Origin: CAZEJK01 sp964512045 | GTDB lineage: Bacteria > Acidobacteriota > Thermoanaerobaculia > Thermoanaerobaculales > Sulfomarinibacteraceae | Reading direction: 5' to 3' | Assembly: GCA_964512045.1 (NCBI GenBank) | Contig: CAZEJK010000087.1 | Location: forward strand, 1-20,149 | DNA length: 20,149 bases | Shown here: positions 1-7,180 of the stretch, one piece after another | How positions within the stretch are numbered: the first letter of the stretch is position 1 | How the letters are laid out: each line of letters begins with the position of its first letter | Notes under the pieces: generated by a model | Databases searched by the model: none | Told to the model about the DNA's origin: nothing | The model's input: the letters and a program-made list of their open reading frames with translations, nothing else | Position numbers and translations under genes: made by a program

Positions 1-254
1 TCGGCGAAGGTCAGACGCCTCACCTCCCCGTTGCGGGTGTCCAGCAACCAGACGTCGGTGTCGACCAGGTTGGACTCCAGGTCTGGCACACCGACAGTGA
101 ATGCGATCCGGAGTCCGTCGGGGGACGGCCGCGGCTCGTCGACACGGACAACCCGCGCCAGATCCTCGGGCTCGATGGGCCGAACCGCAGATACCTGACC
201 GGCAAGCATCACAACGATCATTGCTGTCATCGCCACTCGCACTGCACCGACCAT
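1..254 (-). CDS. S9-type (prolyl oligopeptidase-like) peptidase, N-terminus only
   Basis: The reading frame opens at ATG 254 after a clear GAGGAGG Shine-Dalgarno and stays open to the left edge, so only the first 84 residues are visible. Residues 1-23 form a Sec signal peptide (MVGAVRVAMTAMIVVML then AGQVSA). The mature start has PIEPEDLARVVRVDEPRPSP, followed by DGLRIAFTV and DVWLLDTRNGEVRRLT. This PSPDG...AFT...WLLDT..GE.RRLT pattern is the first blade of the WD40-like propeller that precedes the catalytic domain in S9 peptidases. The catalytic domain lies outside the window, so a plain propeller protein (TolB-like) cannot be excluded. It diverges from the Tat-signal gene at 478 across about 220 bp and shows no obvious functional link to it. 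Confidence 0.72.
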   Translation of the reverse strand, partial: MVGAVRVAMTAMIVVMLAGQVSAVRPIEPEDLARVVRVDEPRPSPDGLRIAFTVGVPDLESNLVDTDVWLLDTRNGEVRRLTFA

Positions 255-441
255 GTTGTCCTCCTCGGGCTGCACTGCACACATGGTAGCCCGGCCACGG
301 GTGTAACGCAGAGGCACCGGCAGCATCCGTCAGGCCCGATACTCCAACGCCCGAGAGGACCGGGCTCGAAGCATCGTGGCATGAGGCCCTCACAATGCGC
401 ATCTACCGGCTCGGTCGCCTGGTCCTCCCTCGCGCTCCGAG

Positions 442-470
442 TTGACACGGATCTCCGTGCTTTCTACCGT
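442..470 (+). promoter_or_regulatory. Promoter of the Tat-signal Cys-rich protein, probably leaderless
   Basis: A perfect -35 hexamer TTGACA (442-447) is followed after exactly 17 bp by TACCGT (465-470), a weak -10 that keeps T1, A2 and T6. The start ATG is 7 nt after the -10, so transcription would begin at or next to the A of the ATG. No good Shine-Dalgarno is present. The rest of the divergent 255-441 interval shows no recognisable feature. Confidence 0.55.
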
Positions 471-477
471 AGAGAGC

Positions 478-1491
478 ATGGCGGACAACCGGCGCGGTAA
501 CCCACCAAGCACAACCTCCGACAGCCAGCCGGACATTCAACGGGACGACGACTCCCCGAGAATCCTCAAGGTGAGCCGTCGCGGGTTCCTCGGGCGGACG
601 GCTGCGGCAGCGGCGGCTGGTACGTTGGCCTCCCGTGGTGTGGGCGCCAAGCAGGAAAGCACCACGACCAAGCGCGAGGCCACACTGCAGCGGTTCCGGC
701 TCTATGTCGAGCCTCGGGCGTTCAAGTACCCCGTGGATGAGCTCTACCCGGTGCTGACGGGCCCCGATCCGCGGTTGGTGGCGACCTCCACCGACGACTG
801 GCTCGGGATCTGGAAGCTCGAGACGCCCGACCGTCCACAGTTCAAGGGCAAGAAGCGCGGCACGGATGCTGTCCAGATCGTCGACCCGGGCCGACCGTTC
901 CGGCGGCTCCCAGCGACGGTCACGACCGTGTCTGAAGACGGCAACGTGGCGGCCTGGTACGAGCCCGAGCCGCAGCGTACCCAGGTGGTCTGGAGAGACG
1001 GCCGGGCAGTGACCGTTCCGCTGCCCGACAACCGCGGGAAGGTCGCGGCGCTCGGCCTCGGACCGGACGGCGCCGGTCTGGCAGTAGCGATGGAGGTCGG
1101 CGGCATTCTGCTGTTCGACCTCCGCGGAGAGGGAGCCGAGCTTCTCGGCGAGTTCCAGGACACTGACATCGCGGTCAACCACGTCCTCGAGGTCGGTGAG
1201 GAGTCGAGCCGCTGGGACTTCGCGCCGTGCGTCTGCGACATCGTCTCCGCCCAGAGCGACAGCACGGAGGGTGCGACAGTCTCGCAGTACGACCGCACGA
1301 CGGGCCAGGTGACGACCATGACGCTCCCGTGCGGCTCGGCGATCCCGGCCGGAGCGATCTGTATGTGCAACTGTGTCGCCGCACCGATCTATGACGTTGT
1401 GCGCACAATCTGCACCTGCGACCTTGTGTGCACGTGCGACACGGTCGCCACGGGCACGACGTACACCTACACCTACTGGTACCCGAACTGA
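478..1491 (+). CDS. Tat-exported protein with Cys-rich C-terminal tail, putative radical SAM substrate
   Basis: This is a 337-residue protein. Residues 33-40 are SRRGFLGR, a twin-arginine motif, followed by an Ala-rich h-region and a likely cleavage site near residue 57 (GVGA). Residues about 70-245 have no cysteine and contain strand-rich segments such as DGNVAAWYEPEP and GPDGAGLAVAMEVGGILLFDL, which look like blades of a WD40-type beta-propeller. All ten cysteines lie in the last 87 residues: C251, C253, C285, C295, C297, C299, C312, C314, C318, C320. Four C-x-C-[D/N] units (CVCD, CMCN, CTCD, CTCD) can be read there, and the protein ends TTYTYTYWYPN. The radical SAM operon begins 440 bp downstream on the same strand. 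I infer that the tail is modified in the cytoplasm and the folded product exported by Tat. A metal-binding tail or disulfide-bonded tail is the alternative. I do not recognise the family. Confidence 0.8.
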   Translation: MADNRRGNPPSTTSDSQPDIQRDDDSPRILKVSRRGFLGRTAAAAAAGTLASRGVGAKQESTTTKREATLQRFRLYVEPRAFKYPVDELYPVLTGPDPRLVATSTDDWLGIWKLETPDRPQFKGKKRGTDAVQIVDPGRPFRRLPATVTTVSEDGNVAAWYEPEPQRTQVVWRDGRAVTVPLPDNRGKVAALGLGPDGAGLAVAMEVGGILLFDLRGEGAELLGEFQDTDIAVNHVLEVGEESSRWDFAPCVCDIVSAQSDSTEGATVSQYDRTTGQVTTMTLPCGSAIPAGAICMCNCVAAPIYDVVRTICTCDLVCTCDTVATGTTYTYTYWYPN

Positions 1492-1911
1492 TCAGCGCGA
1501 TGGAAGCTTCGCCGGAACAACCACGCCGGCGCGGACGAGACCGATGAACGTCGTCCAGACGTCCTCACCTGTACGGCCCCTTGCTTCGTCGTCGTCTGCC
1601 TCCGCGCCCACTGTCTGCAGCTCCTCCAGCCGCTGGCAACGATCACACGCGCTGAGAACCGCCTGGGCGGTCTGTGAGAGCTCCATCACACGCCGCGGCG
1701 GCTCAGCGTCTCGAACCTCCCAGAGCACCGCACCCATCTGTCGCCACCGGCACGACGGGTTTCTGGCTGGAACGATCTCGAGCGCAACCTCCAGCGGAAG
1801 CTCCTCCAGCTCTTCCACGGTGCGGAAGCGGTGTCCGAGCAAGCCGGCGCCCGACTCGACCGCCCGGTCCACGAGCTCGGCAAAGAACAGTCGGCGAGTG
1901 ACCACCTTCAT
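1492..1911 (-). CDS. Small protein with PqqD-like C-terminal half (possible peptide-recognition element)
   Basis: This is a 139-residue protein starting MKVVTRRLFFAELVDRAVES; a start at 1920 would add MER. The C-terminal half contains MELSQTAQAVLSACDRCQRL, a DDD/EAR stretch and DVWTTFIGLVRAGVVVPA. This resembles the PqqD layout, in which 'LN.TA..I..LCDG.RT..E(I/L)' is followed by a helix ending in 'L...G.(L/I)'. PqqD-like domains bind precursor peptides for radical SAM maturases, so it may present the Tat-signal protein, with which it is exactly tail to tail (stops at 1491 and 1492). There are three cysteines, two as CDRC. I chose ATG 1911 because a TACAAT hexamer lies 7 nt upstream, matching a leaderless start. 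The N-terminal half is unrecognised. The PqqD assignment is by eye only. Confidence 0.6.
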   Translation of the reverse strand: MKVVTRRLFFAELVDRAVESGAGLLGHRFRTVEELEELPLEVALEIVPARNPSCRWRQMGAVLWEVRDAEPPRRVMELSQTAQAVLSACDRCQRLEELQTVGAEADDDEARGRTGEDVWTTFIGLVRAGVVVPAKLPSR

Positions 1912-1917
1912 GCGCTC

Positions 1918-1945
1918 CATTGTACGGCCCCATGCGCTCTGACGA
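1918..1945 (-). promoter_or_regulatory. Promoter of the PqqD-like gene, leaderless type
   Basis: On the minus strand TACAAT (1923-1918) matches the -10 consensus at five of six positions. TCGTCA (1945-1940) is 16 bp upstream as a four-of-six -35. ATG 1911 follows the -10 by 7 nt. The block TACAATGGAGCGCATG is 12/16 identical to TACCGTAGAGAGCATG at 465-480. This promoter lies within the first codons of the divergent radical SAM gene. Confidence 0.45.
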
Positions 1946-3284
1946 CGCTCGACTCCCGCTCCCGGAGCTGTTCGTGGCCGAGCATCGCGGCCGGTACATT
2001 CTCCACGCACCCCTGCACTTCACCACATGCCGGATCAACCGCAGCCTGTTCGAGCAGATCCGTGCTGCGCAGAACGGGGACCTCGGCGCGCAGGAGGTTG
2101 TGCTCGCCGAGCTGGCGCCGTGGGGGCTTGCTGAGCCGCGCTCGGCCGAAGCGCTCAGCTCTGACACGGCGACGCGGCCGTGTGCGATCTCGCTCCTGCT
2201 CACCGAGCGCTGCAACCTGCGCTGCTCCTACTGCTACGCAGACGGGGGCAGCGGGACCCAGACCCTGCCGTTGGGCGCCGGCACTGCTGGAGTCGATCTG
2301 ATCGTCCGCAACGCCGTCGACTCTGAGTCCGATCAGATCACCCTCCATCTCCACGGCGGCGGCGAGGTGTCGCTCGTTTGGGACCTGGCCCGGAGGCTCA
2401 TCGATCACGCGCTCGAGCAGACCAGCCGGCACGGCCTCACACTGCGCGTGACGGCAGGCACGAACGGTGTCATGAGCGCCGCCCGAGCCCACCAGATGGC
2501 CGAGGCGCTTGACGAGGCGACGATCTCCATCGACGGCCTCCCCACAGTGCACAACCGGCAACGGCCTGCAGCGAACGGAGCGTCCACCTTCGGCACCGTC
2601 GTACGAACCGTCGAGATCTTCGCAGCGAGGGACGTTGCGTCCGGCCTTCGCCTCACCGTGACGCCCGAAAGCGTCGACGAGCTTCCGGCCGGCGTCGCAC
2701 TCCTCTGCGAGCGCCTCAGCAGTCGCCTCCTCCAGGTCGAGCCCGCGTACCCCCTCGGCCGCCACGCGGGCCACCCGTCCGTCGATGCGCATCGTTTCGT
2801 CGACCGCTTCCGAACGGCTCGGAGAGCTGCTGCTGCCGCGGGACGGGATCTCCGCTACAGCGGCGCTCGCTACCCCCACCTGACGGATGTCTTCTGTCGT
2901 GCCGTCACCGGCGCCATCTGCGTCACACCCGGCGGCAAGGTCACCGCGTGCTACGAGGCCGGAGAGGACCCGTCTGGCCGGTTCACCTTCGGCCGGTACG
3001 ATCCGGGCTCCGGTCGGCTCGAGATCGATCCCGAGCGGCAGCGCGGACTGCTCCGTCTGTCTGTCCATCACCTCCCCGAGTGCGATCGCTGCATCGCCAA
3101 GTACCACTGCGCCGGTGACTGCCCGATGAAGCGGACATCGATCTCTGCCAACGGAAAGCTCCCGGCTCGCTGCGTCATCAACCGCGAGCTCACTGCTGAC
3201 CAGATCCTGGACGAGCTCGAGGGTCAGCCGCGCCTCGGCACCGCGCCGGCAGACGGCGCCAGCGGTCTCGGGCGCCTGTCATGA
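1932..3284 (+). CDS. Radical SAM/SPASM protein 1
   Basis: This is a 450-residue enzyme. The radical SAM cluster motif CxxxCxxC is C94, C98, C101 (TERCNLRCSYCYADGG), and the SAM-binding GGEP motif appears as HGGGEVSL. The C-terminal SPASM domain is textbook: C322, then GGKVTAC ending at C340, then CDRC (C384, C387), C393, C397 and a final C414, giving CxxC-x5-C-x3-C-gap-C. This should hold two auxiliary Fe-S clusters. An extra cysteine, C330, sits in ICVTPGG. Residues 14-70 (FVAEHRGRYILHAPL...) may be an N-terminal peptide-recognition region. Such enzymes install thioether or C-C links in peptides or proteins. The probable substrate is the Cys-rich protein at 478-1491. ATG 1932 is only 20 bp from the opposing start at 1911, so its promoter would lie inside that gene. 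It overlaps the next gene by ATGA. Confidence 0.93.
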   Translation: MRSDDARLPLPELFVAEHRGRYILHAPLHFTTCRINRSLFEQIRAAQNGDLGAQEVVLAELAPWGLAEPRSAEALSSDTATRPCAISLLLTERCNLRCSYCYADGGSGTQTLPLGAGTAGVDLIVRNAVDSESDQITLHLHGGGEVSLVWDLARRLIDHALEQTSRHGLTLRVTAGTNGVMSAARAHQMAEALDEATISIDGLPTVHNRQRPAANGASTFGTVVRTVEIFAARDVASGLRLTVTPESVDELPAGVALLCERLSSRLLQVEPAYPLGRHAGHPSVDAHRFVDRFRTARRAAAAAGRDLRYSGARYPHLTDVFCRAVTGAICVTPGGKVTACYEAGEDPSGRFTFGRYDPGSGRLEIDPERQRGLLRLSVHHLPECDRCIAKYHCAGDCPMKRTSISANGKLPARCVINRELTADQILDELEGQPRLGTAPADGASGLGRLS

Positions 3285-4606
3285 GCACTCCCGCATATCG
3301 GTTCGATCTCGGCAGCCAGCATCTGATCTACGCGCCGCTCGTGGACCTGGCGGCCGTGCTCAACCGCGATGACTACCGGAAGCTGTTGACCTCCTCTTTT
3401 CTTTCCGGAGAGCTCTCGCGGCTCCGCTCCCTGCTTCTGAGCGACACAGACCGCCCTCGACCGCCCTGCGGAGAGCTACTTCCCGAGACCCTCGGCGTCG
3501 TGACCACACGCCGCTGCGCCATGGCGTGCACATACTGCGAGTTCGGTCCGCGTGATGACGATCCCGGCACTCTTCGCACCGACCTCGCCTTCGCCGCCAT
3601 CGACGACTACGCCGCTCGCACCGCAGCGGCCGGCCGCCACGATCTCCCAGTGCACCTGTTCGGTGGCGAGCCGTTTGACGCATGGCGGCTCGCCCAACGC
3701 ATCATCGCCCACAGCCGCGCCGTGGCCGCCGAGCACGGGCTGCGACCGTTCTTCGAGGCCACCACCAACGGCTTCTACCCTCCGGAGCGAGCACGCTGGA
3801 TCGCAGAGAACCTGCACCGCGTGGTGCTGTCGATCGACGGTCCTCCGGTCATCCACAACGCGACTCGTCCCGACGCTCGAGGACGGCCGACGAGTGAGCG
3901 GATCGAGGCCAACGCGCGCATCTTCAGCCGAGGAACAGTCGAGCTCAACCTGCGGATGTGCGTCACAGCCGACACCGTCGAGCAGCTCCCGGAGAGCATC
4001 CTCTATCTGCTCAACACGCTCGGCCTCCTGCCGACGGTGATCGCAGTCGAGCCGGTGCGGTCGCTGGCACGGGATGCAAAGGGGCCGGGACCGTCCCCTC
4101 CTCCGCCTGCGGCCTTCGTGGAGGCGTTCATGAGCAGCCTCGCGCTGTGCGAGGAGCGCGGCGTGCTGCTGCAGTTCTCGGGCGCCGATCTCGGCGCCAA
4201 GGTCGCGAGCTTCTGCCCTGTGGGCCGCGACGGGTGCATCGTCCACACCGACGGGACGATCGCCGGCTGCTACCTTCCGCTCCACGAGTGGCGCCGACGG
4301 GGGCTCGTCCTCGACTACGGCCGCGTCGACCCCGAGCGCGGCCTCGTTGTTGCAGAAGATCGGCTCGCCACCGTGCGCAGCATCGGGGCGCACGCATACC
4401 CCGAGTGCCGCGACTGCTTCTGCCGCTGGCACTGCGCAGGCGGCTGCCACGTGTACCGGGTGGGTCGGCCAAGAGATCGGGGCTGGTGCACCATGGTCCG
4501 GGCGATCTCGTTGCAGCTCCTGCTCCGTCAGGTCGGCATCGACGGATCGCAGGTACCGTTGTCCATCGAGGAGCAGTCCGTAGCTCTGCCCGAGGCTTTC
4601 CGATGA
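3281..4606 (+). CDS. Radical SAM/SPASM protein 2
   Basis: This is a 441-residue enzyme. The radical SAM motif is C79, C83, C86 (RRCAMACTYCEFG), and the GGEP motif is canonical (LFGGEPFDA). The N-terminus (YRFDLGSQHLIYAPLVDLAA) has the same 'X-I/L-Y-A-P-L' segment as protein 1 and may act in substrate recognition. The C-terminal SPASM region has FCPVGRDGCIVHTDG with TIAGCY, then CRDCFCRWHCAGGC, which contains CxxC-x5-C-x3-C plus one additional cysteine, and a final WCTM. Two auxiliary Fe-S clusters are therefore expected. It is read in an ATGA overlap with the gene before and again with the gene after, which indicates translational coupling. Proteins 1 to 3 share the same architecture but differ in motif detail, suggesting ancient duplication and different target positions rather than redundancy. 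Confidence 0.93.
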   Translation: MSTPAYRFDLGSQHLIYAPLVDLAAVLNRDDYRKLLTSSFLSGELSRLRSLLLSDTDRPRPPCGELLPETLGVVTTRRCAMACTYCEFGPRDDDPGTLRTDLAFAAIDDYAARTAAAGRHDLPVHLFGGEPFDAWRLAQRIIAHSRAVAAEHGLRPFFEATTNGFYPPERARWIAENLHRVVLSIDGPPVIHNATRPDARGRPTSERIEANARIFSRGTVELNLRMCVTADTVEQLPESILYLLNTLGLLPTVIAVEPVRSLARDAKGPGPSPPPPAAFVEAFMSSLALCEERGVLLQFSGADLGAKVASFCPVGRDGCIVHTDGTIAGCYLPLHEWRRRGLVLDYGRVDPERGLVVAEDRLATVRSIGAHAYPECRDCFCRWHCAGGCHVYRVGRPRDRGWCTMVRAISLQLLLRQVGIDGSQVPLSIEEQSVALPEAFR

Positions 4607-5916
4607 GCACTCGTCCGGTCTCCTTGCCGTCGACGCACCTTCTGCGATGGCAAGGCCGGACCCTCGTGTACCGTCCGTCCGAGGCGACGGTGCAGTGGGG
4701 CTCGCCTGCGAAGACCGGCGAGAAGGAGCCGTGGCGGTCTCCCGATCGGTTCGAGCCCCGGTGCCTGACCGTGGCGTTCCGGGGCCGGTGCACCCTGGCC
4801 TGCTCGTACTGCTACGGAAACCACACCGATCATCCTGCCCCGGATACGCCCAGCGCGGCCTCGCTGCCGGCGCTGGCCGCGGCGGGCCGCCTGGTGGCGG
4901 CGGCGTGTCGGAAGCTGGGTCTGCCCCTGCTGGTCGGTTTCCACGGAGCCAGCGAACCGCTGGGCGACCGAGCCTACGTGGAGGCCGCGATCGCGGTGCT
5001 GCAGAAGGTGTCCGGGGAGCACGGCCTGCCACTCCGCCTCGCCTGCACCACCAACGGGGTGCTGGCGCCGGACACGGTCGAGTGGCTCGCCGCCACGTTC
5101 TCGAGCATCACAGTCTCGCTGGACGGCACTCGCTCGATCCATGACGCACACCGGCCCACAGGCAGCGGCGACGGCACCTACGACCGCGCCGCCGAGACGT
5201 TGCACCGACTTCTGACCAGCGCCACGCAACCCGAGGACATCGCGATCCGCTCCACCATCACCCGCCACAACGCTGCACGGCAGGTCGAGATGGTGGAGCA
5301 CTTCGTGCAACGCTTCCCGGTTGATCGCCTGCTGTTCCACCCCGTCTACCACCCCGAAGGAGCACGAACGGCTGCGCCGAACCTCCTGAAGGCGGATCCG
5401 GAGACGTTCATCGCGGGGTTCATCGCAGCTCGTCAGGTCGCACGACGGTCAGGAGTGGATCTTGTCCTGGCAAGCAGCCGCGTGGGTGAAGATCACGGCC
5501 GGTTCTGCCCGATCCTCCAGCACAACCTGACGCTCACGCCGGGTGGTCACGCCACGGCGTGCTTCCTGGCCCTGAACGATGCGTCAGTCTCCGATCAGCG
5601 GTTCTTCTTCGGCTCGTACGACGAGAGGAGCGACCGGTTGGTCCTCGACTCACAGCGGCTCGCCGAGCTCCTGGCTGCGACCGGCTCGATCCCGAGCCGG
5701 TGCCGGAGCTGCTTCAACGTGCTGCACTGCGCCCGTGGCTGTCCGGACCGGTGCCCGCTGTCGCTCTACCCGGCGCTCCAGGAGCCCCCGGGCGAGCCCT
5801 GCCGGATCGCACACCAGGTTGCGTATGCAACCCTGCTGGAGGCCGCCGGCATCGAGCTGACCGAACGCGACATCGCCGAGATTGCTCGCTCGACCCTGAC
5901 GCTGGAGGCGTCATGA
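4603..5916 (+). CDS. Radical SAM/SPASM protein 3, variant GGEP motif
   Basis: This is a 437-residue enzyme. The radical SAM motif is C63, C67, C70 (RGRCTLACSYCYGNH). At the place of the usual GGEP it reads GFHGASEPLGD, keeping Glu-Pro but replacing the second Gly by Ala-Ser. The C-terminal SPASM domain has FCPILQHN, TPGGHATAC, then CRSCFNVLHCARGCPDRC (CxxC-x5-C-x3-C plus one extra Cys) and a final GEPC. The N-terminus again shows a short strand-rich segment, HLLRWQGRTLVYRPSE, corresponding to the 'G..LIY.P' segment of its two neighbours. The start ATG 4603 overlaps the previous stop (ATGA), and the stop overlaps the PqqD-like start. It is presumably a peptide or protein maturase acting with the other enzymes of the operon. 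Its substrate and chemistry cannot be read from the sequence. Confidence 0.92.
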   Translation: MSTRPVSLPSTHLLRWQGRTLVYRPSEATVQWGSPAKTGEKEPWRSPDRFEPRCLTVAFRGRCTLACSYCYGNHTDHPAPDTPSAASLPALAAAGRLVAAACRKLGLPLLVGFHGASEPLGDRAYVEAAIAVLQKVSGEHGLPLRLACTTNGVLAPDTVEWLAATFSSITVSLDGTRSIHDAHRPTGSGDGTYDRAAETLHRLLTSATQPEDIAIRSTITRHNAARQVEMVEHFVQRFPVDRLLFHPVYHPEGARTAAPNLLKADPETFIAGFIAARQVARRSGVDLVLASSRVGEDHGRFCPILQHNLTLTPGGHATACFLALNDASVSDQRFFFGSYDERSDRLVLDSQRLAELLAATGSIPSRCRSCFNVLHCARGCPDRCPLSLYPALQEPPGEPCRIAHQVAYATLLEAAGIELTERDIAEIARSTLTLEAS

Positions 5917-6209
5917 GCCCGCGCGCTCTCCGTCCGGGGATGTACTGGCTACGCAACGACAGCTGCGTGCACGTCATCGTCCACGACGACCAGCCTGCTC
6001 TGATACTCACCGGAGCCGATGCCGACCTGTTCGAGCGGTGGATCAGCGGCATGTCTCCAGACGACGCCATGGCCGAGGTCGCCCTCTGCTATCGGCTTGC
6101 AAGCACCGAAGCCCGACGTCGTCTCCACGCGCTGCTGCGAAGGCTCGAGGAGGCCGGAGCGATGCTCAACGACGCCAGGTCCTCACCCACCGCGACGGAG
6201 GGTTCATGA
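5913..6209 (+). CDS. Small PqqD-like protein (putative peptide-recognition adaptor)
   Basis: This is a 98-residue protein starting MSPRALRPGMYWLRNDSCVH. It follows the PqqD pattern: two or three N-terminal strands (GMYWLRND, VHVIVHDD, ALILTG), then ADADLFERWISGMSPDDAMA and a helical C-terminus RLHALLRRLEEAGAM. PqqD-family proteins chaperone the substrate peptide to a radical SAM enzyme, either as separate proteins or as domains. It sits between radical SAM proteins 3 and 4 with ATGA overlaps on both sides, so it is made together with them. It would be the adaptor for one or more of these enzymes, with the Cys-rich Tat protein as the likely client. The last ten residues look disordered. The assignment rests on pattern and context and not on a profile search. 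Confidence 0.7.
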   Translation: MSPRALRPGMYWLRNDSCVHVIVHDDQPALILTGADADLFERWISGMSPDDAMAEVALCYRLASTEARRRLHALLRRLEEAGAMLNDARSSPTATEGS

Positions 6210-7180
6210 CGAACCTCCTGGTAACGACCGCGTGCAATGCTGGCTGCGAGTTCTGCTTCGCCCGCTCGTTGATGGGCTCGGCACGCGCCGAGCACATGCC
6301 GCTCCGCCGCTTCGAGCGCGTGCTCGAGATGATCCGTGACTGCGACGGCGCCGAGGTCCGGCTCGTCGGTGGCGAGCCGACGCTCCATCCGGACTTTCCG
6401 GAGCTGGCGACCATGGCAGAGAGCCGCGGTCTGCGCCTGACGGTGCTGAGCAACGGTCTGATGCCTGACGCTACCGTGGACCGCCTCGCCCGGCTCGCCG
6501 AGGACCGCTGCTCGGTCCTGATCAACTGCAACGGCGCCCTCCATGGCGCCGACCCGCAACGCCTGCACCAGGTGCTGGCGCGGCTCGGTCCCAAGATCGT
6601 GCTCGGCTTCACGATCGACCGGATCCCGTTCGATCCCGAGCCGATGCTGACACTGCTGGAGGACCACCCCCGTCTCGGCCGGTTTCTGCGTGTCGGCATT
6701 GCGCACCCGGCACTCGGGGCTGTGAACCGCCATCTCCACCCGAAGCAGTACCCGGCAGTAGGTGCTCTTCTTGCACCGCTTGCCCGCCGAGCGACAGCAC
6801 TCGGCGTCCGTCTCGCGTTCGACTGCGGCTTCGTTCGCTGTCAGCTCGACGATGACACCGTGGATGCCTTGAACACCAACGGTGCCCAGACGCGGTTCGA
6901 GTGCCGACCGATCGTGGACATCGCTGTCGATGGGTGCACCGCTGTGCATTGTCTCGCCACAGCGGACAGGTTTACGATGGAGCTCGACGGCTCGCTGCAC
7001 GCACTCCGCAAGGGACTGGCGACGCAACGCCGAGCATACGAGACGGTGGGCATCTACCGTGAGTGTGGGTCCTGCTCGTGGCGTGTCAGCGGCGAGTGCG
7101 ACGGCGGCTGTCTGGTCCACCGGCTCGCTCGGCTACAGCCGGTTCCAGAGCTTCCGCTGCCGGAGGAGGTTGCACTGTGA
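6206..7180 (+). CDS. Radical SAM protein 4 with SPASM-like C-terminus
   Basis: This is a 324-residue enzyme, shorter than the other three because it lacks the N-terminal region: its radical SAM cysteines are already at C10, C14, C17 (TTACNAGCEFCFARS). The GGEP motif is canonical (RLVGGEPTLHPDF), followed by LTVLSNG. The C-terminus is cysteine-rich: FDCGFVRC, FECRPIVDIAVDGC, VHC, then ECGSCSWRVSGECDGGC, that is CxxC-x7-C-x3-C. This is a SPASM/twitch-like auxiliary cluster domain with non-standard spacing. Lacking its own recognition region, it probably depends on the PqqD-like protein encoded just before it (ATGA overlap). The stop overlaps the GTG start of the lipoprotein. It could act on the same substrate as the others or carry out an earlier or later step. 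Confidence 0.92.
   Translation: MTNLLVTTACNAGCEFCFARSLMGSARAEHMPLRRFERVLEMIRDCDGAEVRLVGGEPTLHPDFPELATMAESRGLRLTVLSNGLMPDATVDRLARLAEDRCSVLINCNGALHGADPQRLHQVLARLGPKIVLGFTIDRIPFDPEPMLTLLEDHPRLGRFLRVGIAHPALGAVNRHLHPKQYPAVGALLAPLARRATALGVRLAFDCGFVRCQLDDDTVDALNTNGAQTRFECRPIVDIAVDGCTAVHCLATADRFTMELDGSLHALRKGLATQRRAYETVGIYRECGSCSWRVSGECDGGCLVHRLARLQPVPELPLPEEVAL

Noticed and set aside
442..478. Earlier TTG start at 442 for the Tat-signal protein
   Set aside because: That TTG is part of the perfect TTGACA -35 hexamer; ATG 478 is placed correctly relative to the promoter and the Tat motif.
1908..3107. Long minus-strand frame of 399 codons across radical SAM gene 1
   Set aside because: Antisense to a gene with complete radical SAM and SPASM motifs; low-complexity composition typical of a shadow frame.
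3476..5032. Long open frame of 518 codons on the minus strand
   Set aside because: It lies antisense to two clear radical SAM genes, is rich in Arg/Pro/Ala as expected for a GC-rich shadow frame, and has no recognisable motif.
6089..7120. Minus-strand frame of 343 codons opposite radical SAM protein 4
   Set aside because: The plus strand has the motif-bearing gene in a coupled operon; the opposite frame shows no domain.
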